Origin: Pseudomonadales bacterium
GTDB lineage: Bacteria > Pseudomonadota > Gammaproteobacteria > Pseudomonadales > Azotimanducaceae
DNA: 53,434 nucleotides
Assembly: GCA_022827245.1 (NCBI GenBank)
Contig: JAJDTI010000205.1
Location: forward strand, 1 to 53,434
Direction of reading: 5' to 3'
Positions 33,379 to 45,328 of the stretch are shown here, in pieces. The translations under genes and the position numbers were made by a program. Under the pieces are notes generated by a model, which saw only the letters and a list, made by a program, of their open reading frames with translations, searched no databases and was not told the DNA's origin. How positions within the stretch are numbered: the first letter of the stretch is position 1; each line of letters starts with the position of its first letter.

Positions 33379-33859
33379 CCCGGCGGGGAACGGTCGTCAC
33401 AGCGACCGGATAGCGAAGCGGCCGACCGGCGCGCGGCTGCCTCTCGGGCAGCAGGTCGCGCTTTTCAGGATTCCTGTAACCCGATTGCGCATCTCGCTTC
33501 GTGCAAATTGAGCGTTTCAGGCATGCAAGCGAAGTTGCATGCGTTGTCACGTTCCTTTAGTTTGCGCGGCCCGGAGCCTCGTTCAGGCAGTCGTTTCGGC
33601 TCCTTTGACGGTCCTTGGATCCCTGGATCCCGGGGGGAACGAGCAATGCGACTTACCGATCTCTCGACGGATGGCCGACGGTCCGACCCACGCCGCGGCC
33701 ACACCACACTCCCGCGGCGATGTGGCAGGACTGGCGCTGGGGCGCAGTGCCCTATCGGACGGTCGTGAGGCCCCCGGGGATCTGACTGGCATTCGCCCGC
33801 AGTCCCTCACCGCTCGCGGCGGCTCGGGACCTGTCGCCAACACGCAAGGAAGTAGACCC
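33379..33859 (+). other. Intergenic region upstream of the TonB-dependent receptor
   Basis: I see no convincing gene in these 481 bp. The open frame running into the receptor from 33539 has no protein-like composition. Contents: a 22-bp palindrome at 33521-33542, a local direct repeat TGGATCCC TGGATCCC near 33614-33629, and a good ribosome-binding site (AAGGAAG) before the receptor ATG. No cobalamin-riboswitch core is recognisable. Confidence 0.5.
33521..33542. promoter_or_regulatory. Candidate operator: 8-bp perfect inverted repeat upstream of the receptor operon
   Basis: GCATGCAA (33521-33528) and TTGCATGC (33535-33542) are exact inverted copies around GCGAAG. The segment is AT-richer than its surroundings and lies about 320 bp upstream of the receptor start. 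It may be a regulator binding site; no regulator is encoded next to it. Confidence 0.35.
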
Positions 33860-36475
<2,616 letters not shown>

Positions 36476-36514
36476 CCCCGGACGCACGCGGCGGTCGAGA
36501 GTCCGGAGGTAGCG

Positions 36515-39154
36515 GTGGCCGAGCCCTTGCCGGCCGAACACCGGCTCGGACGCTACGAGATCCTGCGCACGCTGCGGCGGGACGGTGACGGCGTGGACTA
36601 CGAAGCGCGCGTGGTCGACGAAGACCGGACGGTGCTTATCCGCGAGTACCTGCCTGAGAATCTGACGGATCGCCCGAGCCCCGATGGCACGACGATGCGC
36701 TCCCGCGGGCACCCGCCGCCGCTCGACGCGGGGACGGCCGCGTTTCTGGGGCGCTATCGGGCGATCCAGCGGGTGCGCCACGCGGCAGTGGCGCGCGTCG
36801 AGGAGTGCCTGCACGTCGGCGGGACCGCCTGCGCGGTCCTGGAGCACGTACCCGGCGACACCCTGTCCACGCGACTGGACGAAGAACGCACGCTTCCCCG
36901 GGACGCAATGTCCGACATCTTCTACCCGCTGATCGAAGGCCTGGGGGCGATGCACGCGGCCGACATCCTGCACGGCGCCATCGAGCCGGCATGCATCGTC
37001 GTGCGCGACGACGGATCGCCCGTGCTCGGCAACTTCGGTCCGGCGCCGTCGAGCCGCGCCGGCTCCCGGCAGGCTTTCGGCGCCGACCAGAGCGAGTTCC
37101 GGCAACCCGTCGCAGCGGGGTACGCCCCGCTCGAGCAGTATTCGCACCGGGGGCACCAGGGCCCCTGGACCGACATCTATGCCCTTGGGGCGGTCATGTA
37201 TCGCTGTGTGACGGGTGTCGCGCCGGAAGACGCTCCGGCCCGGGCGGTAGCGGACGACATCCGCCCGGCAGTCGAGAGCGGCAAGGGGACCCATGACCGG
37301 TCCCTGCTGGCCGCGATCGACAAAGCGCTTTGCCTGCGGGTGGCGGACAGACCCCAGAGTATCGCGGCGTTGCGGACCGTGCTTGCCCCCACCGCCGATG
37401 CGCCGGCGCGGCCCCATGCGCGCGGGGCGCGCGGGGGCGCGCGAGCCTCGGGAGCGCCCCCCGCGGCAGGGGGCCCCGCAGGACCACGGGCAGCGCCCCC
37501 CCGCGGGCGGCGGTGGTGGGCGCCCGCGCTTGCAGTGCTGACCCTGGCCGTGCTGACCTGGGTCGATACGCGCCTGCTGCGTACGGGCGAGGTGGAGTCG
37601 GCCACGCAGCATGTCGCCGGCACCGAAACCGTCCCGGTCGAGCCGCAGCCAAGCCGCCGGAGCCAGGTATCGGCACCGGACGGTCGCGTTGCCATGGACG
37701 AGGCGGTGGCCGACACCACCGCCATGGCCGAGCAGGACGAGGACGAGCCGGAGGACCAAGGGACGCCGCAAACCGTCGACGCGTCGTCGCCGGAAGTCCG
37801 GATCGTGGACCTCGCGGTCACGGCGGTCGAGGATCCCACGGATGCGCCCACCGCTCTTCCGGAACGGGCGGAGGCGTCGCCGGAACCGCCGGCCGCGGAC
37901 ACCACTGCGGAAGTGGCTGGCACGGAGCGGCGCTCCGCGGCCGAGGTCGTGCCCGTGGAGCAGCCGCCCGCCCGCGCGGTCGCCGCGGAGGAGCCACGGG
38001 CTGCCGCGCCGAGCGTGGCGTCGCTCACGCTCGAACTCACTCCACCGGATGCGACCGTCGAGTTCCTCGACGCGCCCGCCACGACCTATCGGCGGGGCAT
38101 GGAGCTGCCGCGCGGCGCGCACCGTATCCGGATCGCGCGCCCCGGACATGTCGCGGAATCCCGCACCGTCACGGTCGCCGGCGACACGCGCCTGGCCGTG
38201 ACCCTCGCACCGCAACCGCATCCGTTCGCCGTGTCCACCGTTCCCGAAGGCGCCACCGTGCGGTTCACGGAGCAAGACACCGCATACGCGCCCGGCATGC
38301 TCCTGCCACCCGGCCGTTACGCCCTGGCGGTGAGTCTGCCGGGCTACGAAACCTGGGAAGGCGCCGTCCTTCATGGCGAGGGACCGACCGAACGCGAGGT
38401 GCGCCTGGGGCTGGACCCGGCCGGCTTCACGGACCCCCTCGCTTCCGGAGGCGTGGGGCCGTCGATGGTCATCGTTCCACCCGGCAGGTTCCGGATGGGC
38501 TGTGTGTCCGGAGCACGGTGCTTCAACAACGAGCTGCCCCTGCTGGACGTCGAGATCGCCACCCGGTTCGCGCTGTCCAAGCACGAGATCACGTTGGCCG
38601 AGTACGACCGGTTCGCGGACGCCACCGGGACGGCGCGGCCGGATCCCGGCGACGGGGCGGCGCGCGGTACGTTGCCGGCCGTCTACGTCTCCTGGGCCGA
38701 CGCGACGGCCTACGCCGCGTGGCTGTCCGCCACGACGGGACGTCCCTACCGCCTGCCCACCGAGGCCGAGTGGGAATACGCCGCCCGGGCGGGCGGGACA
38801 ACCGCCTACAGTTGGGGCGCGGAACCGGGCCAGGACCGCGCCAACTGCGCCGGCTGCGGTCCCGGTGGCGCCGGCGCCGCCTTGCCGGTAGGACGCTTCA
38901 CCCCGAACGCGTGGGGGCTGCACGACATGCACGGCAACGTCTGGGAGTGGACGCTGGACTGCCCCACGGGCTGGCGACCGGCCATCCGGCCACGCGCCGA
39001 CCTGCCCGGCGCGGACCAGTGCTCGCAACGCGTACGCCGGGGCGGGTCCTTTGCCCACTCCGCGCGGCGCATGCGGGCCGCCAGCCGCGACATCACCAAT
39101 CCCCAGCTGCGCTCGGCCAACACCGGCTTCCGCGTGCTTCTGGAACTGCGGTGA
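36515..39154 (+). CDS. Pseudokinase - TM - PEGA - formylglycine-generating-enzyme-like (FGE-sulfatase) protein
   Basis: An 879-residue multidomain protein. Residues 1 to about 290 form a Ser/Thr-kinase fold (LGRYEILRTLRRDGDGVDYEAR...TDIYALGAVMYRCVTG). All three catalytic signatures are altered: the VAIK Lys is Arg43 (VLIREYLPE), HRD is HGA at 153-155, and DFG is NFG at 173-175. It is therefore probably a pseudokinase. After an Ala/Gly/Pro-rich stretch comes one membrane helix (WWAPALAVLTLAVLTWV, about 332-348). An acidic linker, two PEGA repeats (about 505-640) and a C-terminal FGE-sulfatase domain follow (MVIVPPGRFRMG, PYRLPTEAEWEYAARAGG, WGLHDMHGNVWEWT, RRGGSF, SANTGFRVL). The kinase part would be cytoplasmic and the rest periplasmic. 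The GTG start has GGAGG upstream. Confidence 0.88.
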   Translation: MAEPLPAEHRLGRYEILRTLRRDGDGVDYEARVVDEDRTVLIREYLPENLTDRPSPDGTTMRSRGHPPPLDAGTAAFLGRYRAIQRVRHAAVARVEECLHVGGTACAVLEHVPGDTLSTRLDEERTLPRDAMSDIFYPLIEGLGAMHAADILHGAIEPACIVVRDDGSPVLGNFGPAPSSRAGSRQAFGADQSEFRQPVAAGYAPLEQYSHRGHQGPWTDIYALGAVMYRCVTGVAPEDAPARAVADDIRPAVESGKGTHDRSLLAAIDKALCLRVADRPQSIAALRTVLAPTADAPARPHARGARGGARASGAPPAAGGPAGPRAAPPRGRRWWAPALAVLTLAVLTWVDTRLLRTGEVESATQHVAGTETVPVEPQPSRRSQVSAPDGRVAMDEAVADTTAMAEQDEDEPEDQGTPQTVDASSPEVRIVDLAVTAVEDPTDAPTALPERAEASPEPPAADTTAEVAGTERRSAAEVVPVEQPPARAVAAEEPRAAAPSVASLTLELTPPDATVEFLDAPATTYRRGMELPRGAHRIRIARPGHVAESRTVTVAGDTRLAVTLAPQPHPFAVSTVPEGATVRFTEQDTAYAPGMLLPPGRYALAVSLPGYETWEGAVLHGEGPTEREVRLGLDPAGFTDPLASGGVGPSMVIVPPGRFRMGCVSGARCFNNELPLLDVEIATRFALSKHEITLAEYDRFADATGTARPDPGDGAARGTLPAVYVSWADATAYAAWLSATTGRPYRLPTEAEWEYAARAGGTTAYSWGAEPGQDRANCAGCGPGGAGAALPVGRFTPNAWGLHDMHGNVWEWTLDCPTGWRPAIRPRADLPGADQCSQRVRRGGSFAHSARRMRAASRDITNPQLRSANTGFRVLLELR

Positions 39155-39175
39155 GCTGAGGGAGATCGCGATCCA

Positions 39176-40837
39176 ATGGCGCCCCCTGCCGACGCACGGT
39201 TCTCGATTCGCCGCCACCCGCCGCTGCGGGTGTTGCTGCCGGCGTTGGTCGTCGTGATCACGCTGGTGGGCGCGGTGAGCTTCTTCAGCCGACCGATGGC
39301 GCCCGAACAGCGGCGCGACGCGCAACTCTGTCCGGTGGGGTCGGAGGACCGTGGCGGCAGTGCGGTGTTCCTGTTCGACTTCCGCAAGCCTCTGGGGCGC
39401 ACCGGGGAACCCGCCCCGGGGGCGCTGCTGCGTGATGCAATCCACCGCCTGGGCGAGAACACGGAGATGGTCGTGTACTCGCTGAGCGGTGCGGATCGAG
39501 CCCCGCGAGTCCGGATCGGCCGCCTCTGCAAACCCTACGACAACGCCGCGCTGCAGCCTGATACGGCCAAGGACCAGCGCACCCCCCTGCGGGACTGCGA
39601 CGATCTGCCGGCGCAGCTCACGCCCGAGTTGCGGGAGTCCGCGACCCGCTTCTGCCGCCAACGCGACATGCTGGTCAGGCGGGTCGACGCGATGGCCGGG
39701 GAGGCGCCGCCCGCGACCCGGGAGGTCGCGGACTCCTACCTCGTGGAAGCCATAGAGGACATCAGGCTCGATCTCCGTCAACGCGCCCGGCCGCACGCCC
39801 TCTTCCTGTTCTCGGACATGCTGCAGCACGCGCCCTGGTACTCGCACCTCGACCAGGAGTGGACACGTTGGGACTACGACCGGTTCGCCGAGGCGCTGCA
39901 GGCCCAGACCTGGTTCGTGGAGCGGCGGGCGAACCCGCCGGCGCTCCAGGTAGAGGTGTTCTATCTGCCGCGCGCCGGACTCACCGACCAGCCGCGCGCC
40001 CACAGCCTGCACCAGGACTTCTGGCGGCACTACTTCGCGGGAGCCGAGGTGACCTTCCACGACCGGGAGCCCGTCGCGGCATACGTGGCGCAACGCGTGA
40101 CGAACGTACCCACGGAGGCGGAGCGGGCGGCGCAGGAACGTGCGGAGGCGGAGCGGCTGCTGCAGCAGATCCGCGAGGAGCAGGACGCCCTAAGGCGCGA
40201 GCAACTCGCGCTGGAGGAGCAGGCGGCAGAGCAACGCCGGCGCGAGGCCGCCCAGCGCAGAGCCGAGGAAGAGCAGGCGCGTGAAACGGAGCGGCGTCGG
40301 ATCGAAGCGGAACACCAACGGCAGGAGACCGAGGAACGCGCACGGCTCGCCGAAGAGGCGCCGAGCCCGCCGGTGGAGCCGGAGTCTGCCGTCGCGGCGG
40401 AGCCGCCGGCAGGGAACGATGCGCCGGACGAGGCACCGTCGCCCGTGGAGGCGCCGACGCCGGAGACCGCGGCGCCTGCGCCGGACCCGGTCCCGGCCGC
40501 GGAGCGCGAGCCCGCCGGCCCCGTGCCCTGCGCGCTGACGCTCGCCACCGGCGCCGAAGACGCGAGTCCCGCCTACCCGCGCGGCGGTCGGATGAACTTC
40601 GGCAGCGCGGTGGTCACCGTGCGCTACGAGGTCGACGAACAGGGAGCGACCGTAGACGAGCGGGTGACAACCGTGCAGGAACAGTCGCGGGCGGATCGGG
40701 AGCGCTACTTCGACCTGTTCGCGGAAGTCGCCGTCGAGACGGTGCGCGCCTGGACATTCCTGCCCGCGGATCCCGCCGACGTTTCCTGCGTCAGACGGCA
40801 GGTGCGCACCACGTCCTTTCAGTTCACGTACCGGTGA
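39176..40837 (+). CDS. Membrane-anchored SDMLQH-domain protein with coiled coil and TonB C-terminal domain
   Basis: A 553-residue protein of unusual build. An N-terminal TM helix (LRVLLPALVVVITLVGAVSFF, about 16-38) anchors it. Residues 55 to about 310 form a domain I cannot name, resembling a vWA/Rossmann fold. It has VFLFDFRKPLG with Asp68, RIGRLCKPYDN, CDDLPAQ, FSDMLQHAPWYSHLD from Phe212, and VFYLPR. Residues 311-395 are a long charged coiled coil, and about 396-450 a Pro/Glu/Ala-rich span. About 455-553 is a TonB C-terminal domain (YPRGGRMNFGSAVVTVRYEVDEQG, TVRAWTFLPAD, FQFTY). A paralogue without the TonB part is at 48471-49733. A role in energising the neighbouring receptor is inferred. 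Confidence 0.82.
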   Translation: MAPPADARFSIRRHPPLRVLLPALVVVITLVGAVSFFSRPMAPEQRRDAQLCPVGSEDRGGSAVFLFDFRKPLGRTGEPAPGALLRDAIHRLGENTEMVVYSLSGADRAPRVRIGRLCKPYDNAALQPDTAKDQRTPLRDCDDLPAQLTPELRESATRFCRQRDMLVRRVDAMAGEAPPATREVADSYLVEAIEDIRLDLRQRARPHALFLFSDMLQHAPWYSHLDQEWTRWDYDRFAEALQAQTWFVERRANPPALQVEVFYLPRAGLTDQPRAHSLHQDFWRHYFAGAEVTFHDREPVAAYVAQRVTNVPTEAERAAQERAEAERLLQQIREEQDALRREQLALEEQAAEQRRREAAQRRAEEEQARETERRRIEAEHQRQETEERARLAEEAPSPPVEPESAVAAEPPAGNDAPDEAPSPVEAPTPETAAPAPDPVPAAEREPAGPVPCALTLATGAEDASPAYPRGGRMNFGSAVVTVRYEVDEQGATVDERVTTVQEQSRADRERYFDLFAEVAVETVRAWTFLPADPADVSCVRRQVRTTSFQFTYR

Positions 40838-40879
40838 GGGTCCCGGCCGGCCGCACGCGTCCCGGCGTTGCCCGGCGCA

Positions 40880-42064
40880 TCACGCCGCGTTGGGATACAG
40901 GTCCAGGAAGTTCCGCGCGTAGAACCGGTCCAGCGTCGTCTCGTCCATGCCTTCCAGCGTGCGCCCGAACCGCCCCAGCGGATCGCGGCCGCCCTCCGCG
41001 TGCGGGTAGTCCGTCGAGAAGAGGTACAGTTCCGCCGCCGACTCCTCGATCAGCCGGCCGACGTTCTCGAACGCGTAGGGCGTGAACCGGAGCTGTTCGC
41101 GCGCCTGCTCCGACGGCTTGCGTTCCATGTCGCCCAGATGCGGTTCCGAGCGCGCCCAGATGTCGGCGGCGTGGTCGAGCCGCCGCAGCGTGTCGGGGAC
41201 CCAGCCGGCCCCCAGCTCGATGACGCCGCCGCGCAGCTTCGGGAACTGCTCGAGGACGCCGTCGAGGATCAGCACCGAGATAAAGCGCTGCGCCGAGTGA
41301 AACACGACCGACAGGTCCTTCGAGCCGATCACCTCCGCCCGTCCCCGCGCGCTCTGCCGCTCGGAGTGGCCGTCGTTCATCCATTCGTCGTCGATGTTGA
41401 GCGGGCTCGATCCGACGTGCAGCAGGAACGGGACGCGCCGTTCCTCGAGGGTCGCCCAGATCGCCTCGTGGTCGGGGTGTCCCGGCGACCTGCCTCCGGG
41501 CGCGTCCGAGGCGATCCAGATGGCCTGCAGCCCGAGGTCCAGCGCCGCCTCGATCTCTGCCAGGGCGCGTACCGGATCGGTGAGCGGCACCATGGCGGCG
41601 CCCATCAGCCGGGGCTCGCCGTCGCAGAACTCGGCCATGGCGCGGTTGTGGGCGCCCGTCGCCGCGTAGGCGAGGTCCAGGTCCGGCTCGCCGAAGATGC
41701 GGCGCCCGCAGAAGGAGGAGAACACGACCTGCCGCTCGAACCCCAGCAGCGTCAGCGCGGTCGACCGTTCCGACGTGTTGAACGCGCCGAGGGCGTCGTG
41801 CCACTTGGGGCCCCGGGTCAGGCCGTCGCCGAGCGCCGTCAGCTCCTCGACCACCTCCGGCGGATGACCGAGGCGTCCGCGCAGTTCCTGCATGCGGATG
41901 CCCTCCGTCGCGATGCCGACTTCGGCGATCGTCGGGATGCGGTCCCGCATACCGGCCGGGGCATGGCGCGTGAGGAAGTCCGGCAGCTCCATCAGGTGGC
42001 TGTCCGCGTCCAGGATGCGGCGGCCGCCCGCGTACGTCACGGCGGCCGCAGGCCGATTGTTCAT
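40880..42064 (-). CDS. Amidohydrolase family protein (amidohydrolase 2)
   Basis: A 394-residue TIM-barrel metal hydrolase or decarboxylase. It opens with RRILDADSHLMELPDFL, a D.H.-type metal site, and has VPFLLHVGSSP, VVFHSAQRF, and ELYLFSTDYPHAEGGRDP near the C-terminus, the SD(Y/W)PH signature with the metal-binding Asp. The family includes ACMSD-like decarboxylases and cyclic-amide hydrolases; the substrate is unknown. The ATG has GGAGGTGCGC upstream. It converges with the SDMLQH/TonB gene (42 bp apart) and shares its fold family with the gene at 49761-50996. Confidence 0.87.
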   Translation of the reverse strand: MNNRPAAAVTYAGGRRILDADSHLMELPDFLTRHAPAGMRDRIPTIAEVGIATEGIRMQELRGRLGHPPEVVEELTALGDGLTRGPKWHDALGAFNTSERSTALTLLGFERQVVFSSFCGRRIFGEPDLDLAYAATGAHNRAMAEFCDGEPRLMGAAMVPLTDPVRALAEIEAALDLGLQAIWIASDAPGGRSPGHPDHEAIWATLEERRVPFLLHVGSSPLNIDDEWMNDGHSERQSARGRAEVIGSKDLSVVFHSAQRFISVLILDGVLEQFPKLRGGVIELGAGWVPDTLRRLDHAADIWARSEPHLGDMERKPSEQAREQLRFTPYAFENVGRLIEESAAELYLFSTDYPHAEGGRDPLGRFGRTLEGMDETTLDRFYARNFLDLYPNAA

Positions 42065-42135
42065 GCGCACCTCCACGGCTTGCCCCGGCTCGCGCGGGAG
42101 CGGTGAGCGGACCGGCCGGATTGTAGCAACGGAGG

Positions 42136-42873
42136 TCAGCCGAGCGTTTCGGCGCCCTCGAACGCGTTGACGTCGGGCCGCGTCGCGAACCGCAGCCGCG
42201 GCAGCGTGCCATTCGCCCTCGCACCGAAGGCGACCACCGGGTAGTTGGGCTCGAGGCGCGGCTGTCCCCACCCGTCGGCGTCGAACGCCTCGAGCACCGG
42301 CGCGTAGCGTTCCGCGCGGGTCAGTTCCCAGGTCGGGTCGAACTGCACGAGCCGCAGTCCCGCGGGCGTACGCGCCGCGTGCATGGCGGCGAAGAGCTGG
42401 ATGTCGTTCGGCTGCAGCGGGTCGGGATCGTCACCGCGCACGGCAAGGATCGTATCGCCGTCCAGCGCCACCTCGACCCGCGCCGCGTCGTAGTAGCGCT
42501 CCACCGCCACCCGGCCGACCCGTGCCCGCAGGCCCCAGTGTTCCGCGAGGGCCCCGCCGGCGGCCGCATTGTCGATGACCGCGCCGACGAGGAAACCGCG
42601 CGGGCGGGCGCCGCTGCGGCAGGACAGGCGCACCTGCGCGAGTTCGAACGCGCCCCACGGGGAGTCCGGCGCCGACCAGGCGACGATCATCGCCATGGGG
42701 GGCAGCGTCGGGTGGAGCGCCGGCGGATAGAGTTCCGTCACCTCGCCGGCGGCCACCTCGAAGCTCCACTGGAGGATCTCCACGTCGGGCAGCGCGACCG
42801 GTTCGATATCGAACGCCCGGATCTCCGGTGCGTCCGGTACGAGGGTCTCGAGGGGGGTGGCGCCGGAGAGCAT
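42136..42873 (-). CDS. Acetoacetate decarboxylase-like protein
   Basis: A 245-residue protein resembling the acetoacetate decarboxylase fold. A YPPALHPTLPPMAMIVAWSAPDSPWGAFELAQVRLSCRSG core is followed by RGFLVGAVIDNAAAGGALAEHWGL, like the ligand-binding cone of ADC. I cannot confirm the Schiff-base lysine; none is evident at the expected position, so a non-decarboxylase member is likely. Its ATG overlaps the LLM stop by one base (TGATG), meaning tight coupling with the upstream oxidoreductase. Confidence 0.68.
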   Translation of the reverse strand: MLSGATPLETLVPDAPEIRAFDIEPVALPDVEILQWSFEVAAGEVTELYPPALHPTLPPMAMIVAWSAPDSPWGAFELAQVRLSCRSGARPRGFLVGAVIDNAAAGGALAEHWGLRARVGRVAVERYYDAARVEVALDGDTILAVRGDDPDPLQPNDIQLFAAMHAARTPAGLRLVQFDPTWELTRAERYAPVLEAFDADGWGQPRLEPNYPVVAFGARANGTLPRLRFATRPDVNAFEGAETLG

Positions 42874-43970
42874 CAGGCGGCCTCCCTGCGGAACTGGGGC
42901 ATCACCTCGGCCGCGAAGAGACGCAGGCTCGCCAGCACTTGCTCCTGCGGGATCATCTCCATGGCGTTCAGCAGGAAGTTCACCTGGTCCACGCCCAGGG
43001 ACTCCCACTCCTTCATGACGCGCACGAGGTGGTGCGGGTCGCCGATCGCCATCCCCTCCGGGATGCCGGCACGCGCCCCCGGGTTGTCCTCCTTCGCCCG
43101 CCGGCCGCGGCGTCCCGGGGCGAGGTTCGCCAGCAGGCCGTACGCGCGCGTGGGATACGCTTCCCGCGTGAAGAGCAGGTGCGCGTTCGCGACGTTGAAG
43201 GCGCCGAGCATCGGCACGCCGAGCCGGGCCGCCTCGTCGATGTCCGGGTCGCAGTAAAGGAAGTTGAGGGTCGCCACCTGGTCGTTGACCGCGCCGCCCA
43301 CCGGGTCGCAGTTGCGGATGCGGCGGCGGTACTCGGTGAGCCGCCGTTCCTGCTCCTCGAAGCTGGCCGTCGCGACGCCCAGGGAGCCGAGCCCCCGTTC
43401 CGCGGCATCCAGTTCCGTGCCCGGGGACGTGACGGTGACCCACATCGGCGGATGCGGGTCCTGCACCGGCTTCGGCAGCACCGCCCGCTCGGGCATCGAG
43501 AAACACACGCCGTCGTGGGAGAAACGTTCCTCCATCCACATCCCGGGGATGGTGCGCACGAACTCGTCCCAGGTCTTCTTCGTGGTGTCCGGGTCCGCCT
43601 CGAACCCGGCGAGCTCCGTCCAGGTCGACGAGCGCGCCGTGCCGAACTCGAGGCGCCCGCCCGACAGGATGTCGAGCACCGCCGCGCGTTCGGCCACGCG
43701 GACCGGGTGGTTCATCTCGGGCACGCACACCACGGCACCATGGCCCACCCGGATGCGGGACGTGCACATCGCCGCCGCGGTCAGGAAGAGTTCCGGGGCC
43801 GAACAGTGCGAGTACTCCTCCAGGAAGTGGTGCTCCACCGCCCAGACCGTGTCGAAACCGACCTCGTCCGCCACCCGGATCTGCTCCAGGGCGTTGTCGT
43901 ACACCGTCTTCTCGATGCCGCCGCCGAACGGCCGCGGCACGGAGAGTTCATAGAAGATTCCGAATTTCAC
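42873..43970 (-). CDS. LLM-class flavin-dependent oxidoreductase (bacterial luciferase-like)
   Basis: A 365-residue luciferase-like protein. It contains MKFGIFYELSVPRPF, ADEVGFDTVWAVEHHFLEEYSHCSAPELFLTAAAMCTSRIRVGHGAVVCVPEMNHPVRVAERAAVLDILSGGRLEFGTARSS, with the conserved EHHF and GGR.. elements. These define the LuxA-type branch of the family. It could use FMNH2 with the help of a reductase not seen here. The ATG overlaps the MFS stop (ATGA), making an MFS-LLM-ADC-like operon on the minus strand. Confidence 0.87.
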   Translation of the reverse strand: MKFGIFYELSVPRPFGGGIEKTVYDNALEQIRVADEVGFDTVWAVEHHFLEEYSHCSAPELFLTAAAMCTSRIRVGHGAVVCVPEMNHPVRVAERAAVLDILSGGRLEFGTARSSTWTELAGFEADPDTTKKTWDEFVRTIPGMWMEERFSHDGVCFSMPERAVLPKPVQDPHPPMWVTVTSPGTELDAAERGLGSLGVATASFEEQERRLTEYRRRIRNCDPVGGAVNDQVATLNFLYCDPDIDEAARLGVPMLGAFNVANAHLLFTREAYPTRAYGLLANLAPGRRGRRAKEDNPGARAGIPEGMAIGDPHHLVRVMKEWESLGVDQVNFLLNAMEMIPQEQVLASLRLFAAEVMPQFRREAA

Positions 43971-45328
43971 GCCGTCGATCTCCCTTGCTCCGCTCTCCTC
44001 CGCTCCAAACCGGCACCACCGGCTGCCGCACCGGCGCGCGGCTCGTCCCCGCCATGGCCCTGGTCGATGCGCCGCAGTTCGGGGAACAGGACGCCGAGCA
44101 CCGCCATGCTGACCCCGAGCAGCACGGCGCTGCCCAGGATCGCGACCTCGATCCCGACGTACTCCGCCGCCGCGCTGATCGGAATCAGCCCCAGGGGCGA
44201 AAGGCCGTGACTCATCATCATGATGGCCATCACCCGGCCGCGAATCTCGGGACCCACCGCGAGCTGGACGACGCTCATGTTAAGCGAACCCATGAGGGAA
44301 CCCGCGAGCCCCACGCACGCGCCGACGAGCATGGCCGCCGCGAGCGACTCCGACAGCGCGAAGGCCACCAGGAACACCGCCCAGACGTAAGTGGCCGCAA
44401 ACATCACGCGGCCTTTGCCGCGCATGTCCCCGAGCCGCGCGAGCAGCAGCGACCCGGACAGCGCGCCCACCCCCATGGCCGCCATGAGCAGCCCGAGGTC
44501 GTCCGGACCCCCGCCGATCACGTCCGCATTGAACGCGGGCATCAGGAAGGTGGGCACGAAACCGAAGGTCATCGGCACGAGCCCCACCAGCAGCAAGCCG
44601 AGCACCACGCGCTCCTTCCCGATGAAGCGGAACCCCTCGCGCACGTCCGCGCCGACCGTCGTCACGGCGGTGCGGGTCGGGTCCCCGCGGTAGTGCAGCA
44701 TTCCCGTGCAGATGACCGAGACGAAGGACAGCCCGGCGATCACGTAGAACACCAGGCCCACCCCGGCCATCGAGGTGGTGTCCCCCGCCGCGAACAGCGC
44801 GATGAGGCCGCCGGCCATCGCCGGCCCGAGGATCCGGGACAGGTTGAAGGTCGAACTCTGCAGGGCCATCGCGTTGACGACCCGTTCGCGCCCGACGATC
44901 TCCGGCGCCACCGAGAAGCGCGCCGGCATGCTGATGGAGAGCACCGTGCCGTTGAAGAGGCCGAACCAGATGAAGTGCCAGAACGTCACCTCACCGGCGT
45001 AGACGATGGTCGCAAGCACGGCGGTGGCCGCGGTGTTGAGCAACTGCGAGACCACCATGATCGACTTCTTGCGCATCCGGTCGGCGATCACGCCCCCGGC
45101 CAGCGAGAAGAGGAAGGACGGCAGCATGAACGACAACATGACCCAGGTGAGGGCGAGGGGCGAACTGGTCATGTCGTAGATCAGCCAGCCCCGGGCCACC
45201 ATCTGCATTTGCATGGCGAAAGACGCCGCCAGGCTCGACAGCCACAGGAAGCGGAAATCCCGGATCGCGAGGGACGAGAACATGCCGCGGCGCGGCAGGC
45301 TGGACCTCGCCAGCGGACCGGCCCTCAT
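43967..45328 (-). CDS. MFS transporter (multidrug/metabolite efflux type)
   Basis: About 453 residues with 12 predicted membrane helices. SLAIRDFRFLWLSSLAASFAMQMQMVARGWLIYDMT is the start of the fold, and VIADRMRKKSIMVVSQLLNT is the loop-2/3 motif. The tail is polar (GHGGDEPRAGAAAGGAG). It resembles enterobactin-exporter (EntS-like) or DHA3-type MFS proteins. The start is uncertain: ATGs at 45367, 45328 and 45283 are in frame. I give 45328; 45283 begins directly at the fold. It overlaps the LLM gene by four bases, so export of the pathway product is plausible. Confidence 0.82.
   Translation of the reverse strand: MRAGPLARSSLPRRGMFSSLAIRDFRFLWLSSLAASFAMQMQMVARGWLIYDMTSSPLALTWVMLSFMLPSFLFSLAGGVIADRMRKKSIMVVSQLLNTAATAVLATIVYAGEVTFWHFIWFGLFNGTVLSISMPARFSVAPEIVGRERVVNAMALQSSTFNLSRILGPAMAGGLIALFAAGDTTSMAGVGLVFYVIAGLSFVSVICTGMLHYRGDPTRTAVTTVGADVREGFRFIGKERVVLGLLLVGLVPMTFGFVPTFLMPAFNADVIGGGPDDLGLLMAAMGVGALSGSLLLARLGDMRGKGRVMFAATYVWAVFLVAFALSESLAAAMLVGACVGLAGSLMGSLNMSVVQLAVGPEIRGRVMAIMMMSHGLSPLGLIPISAAAEYVGIEVAILGSAVLLGVSMAVLGVLFPELRRIDQGHGGDEPRAGAAAGGAGLERRRAEQGRSTA

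Noticed and set aside
33600-33859. Possible cobalamin-type riboswitch before the TonB-dependent receptor
   Set aside because: I could not find the conserved core or flanking helices; only short direct repeats are present.
42136-42873. Calling this gene a true acetoacetate decarboxylase
   Set aside because: The fold looks right, but I cannot see the lysine that forms the Schiff base in an equivalent place.
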